A stretch of 64,000 nucleotides of DNA from Balaenoptera acutorostrata (Eukaryota; Chordata; Mammalia; Artiodactyla; Balaenopteridae): the NCBI RefSeq assembly GCF_949987535.1, contig NC_080079.1, positions 49,587,000 to 49,650,999 on the forward strand, given 5' to 3'. A program made the position numbers and the translations under genes. Under the pieces are notes generated by a model that worked only from the letters and a program-made list of their open reading frames with translations, had not been told where the DNA came from and searched no databases. Below are positions 63,090 to 64,000 of the stretch, piece after piece (position 1 is the stretch's first letter; each line of letters begins with the position of its first letter).

Positions 63090-63865
63090 AAGAAAATACT
63101 TTTTAAATACTGAAGTATAACTTATATACTGTAAAATTCACCCTTTTAGCATACAGTTCTGTAAGGTTAGACAAAGGTCTACCACTACTGTCAAGATACA
63201 GTACATTTCCTTCACCCCTCAAATTTCTCTTGTGCTCTTGTGTAGTCAGCTCCTAACTCTACCACCAACACGTGGCTACCTGTAATCTGTTTTCATTCTC
63301 TTTACTTTTGTCTTTTTCAAAGTGTCATGTGGATGGAATCATAAATATGTTGCATTTTGAGTATTTTGCACTTAGTGTAAAGCTATCCACACTATTGCAT
63401 TTACCAGTATTTAATTTAAAAAAAATTTGCTGAGTAGTATTTTATTATATGGCTACACCAGTTTGTTTAGCCATTTACAGTTTGAAGGACATTTGAGTTG
63501 TTTCCAGATTTGGCAATTACGGATAAAAGCATTACAAATATTCACATACTGGTTTTGTGTAAACCTAAGTTTCCATTTCTTTAAGGTAAATATCTAGGAG
63601 TGGGATTTCGGAGTCATAAGTATATAAATGACAAACTATTTTCCAAAGAGGCTGTACCAATATGCTTTTTACTTTCTTTTCCTCCTACTCTTTTTTCTCT
63701 TTGTGTTTCAGTTAAGGCAATTTTTATTAACCTTTCTTCAAGCTTATTAACTCTTTCCTCAGCTGTGCTAACTCTACTAATGAACCCACTGAAAACATTT
63801 TTTTAGCTCTTTTATAATGTAATTTTTTTATTGTTAACACTTTCATTTGACTTATAATTTTCATC
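63090..63865 (-). mobile_element. Old L1 3' region, antisense
   Basis: 'taaaattcacccttttagca', 'gtgtcatgtggatggaatca' and 'atctaggagtgggatttcgg' are reverse-complement L1 3' UTR and ORF2. Confidence 0.85.
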
Positions 63866-63882
63866 TCTGTTCAAATTCTGTA

Positions 63883-64000
63883 TCGGGAGGGTGAGAGGGA
63901 GGGAGACTCAAGAGGAAGAGATATGGGGATATATGTATATGCATAGCTGATTCACTTTGTTATAAAGCAGAAACTAACACACCATTGTAAAGCAATTATA
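63883..64000 (+). mobile_element. L1 3' UTR end, sense, cut by the window edge
   Basis: 'gagggagggagactcaagag', 'gatatggggatatatgtata' and 'ctttgttataaagcagaaac' are the 3' UTR of a younger cetartiodactyl L1. The A-rich end lies beyond the window. Confidence 0.85.

Overview
This window looks like nuclear DNA of a placental mammal, most likely a cetacean. It carries tRNA-derived SINEs of the CHR-1/CHR-2 type known from whales, hippos and ruminants, in the form I associate with whales ('cttccctggtggcgcagtgg', '...gggacacgggttcgagccc'). It also has L1 copies with a cetartiodactyl 3' end and the common mammalian relics (MIR, L2, MER5A, MLT1/MaLR). The species call is inference from repeat subfamilies.

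Most of the window is repeat-rich intergenic or intronic sequence. Left part (1-17 kb): MIR and L2 relics, an intronless KRAB zinc-finger retrocopy with stops and a frameshift (about 3.77-5.54 kb), old L1 copies, an MLT1 LTR and a CHR-2 SINE carrying a tetranucleotide array. A CpG-rich island lies at about 16.86-17.19 kb. Middle part (17-34 kb): MIRs in opposite orientations, MER5A copies, an antisense MaLR provirus with parts of both LTRs, a long antisense L1, an EGLN3 processed pseudogene split by a CHR-2 SINE, and a 5'-truncated sense L1. Right part (35-64 kb): three antisense cetartiodactyl L1 insertions, long older antisense L1 sequence (47.6-52.9 kb), a sense L1 relic near 56-57 kb and ancient repeats.

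The most interesting signal is a set of short open segments on the + strand bounded by splice-like signals whose phases fit each other: 17115-17145 (ATG in the CpG island), 29063-29166, 32650-32758, 53864-54021, 59626-59678 and 62245-62357. Joined, they would make an open frame of 189 codons that leaves the window at the right edge. I do not recognise the protein. It has a hydrophobic, strand-like N-terminal part and an acidic, serine-rich tail with an 8-residue motif repeated three times. If real, almost everything between 17 and 62 kb, including the EGLN3 retrocopy, is intronic to this gene.

No rRNA or tRNA genes and no CRISPR arrays are seen. The remaining long ORFs are L1 ORF2 remnants or chance frames.
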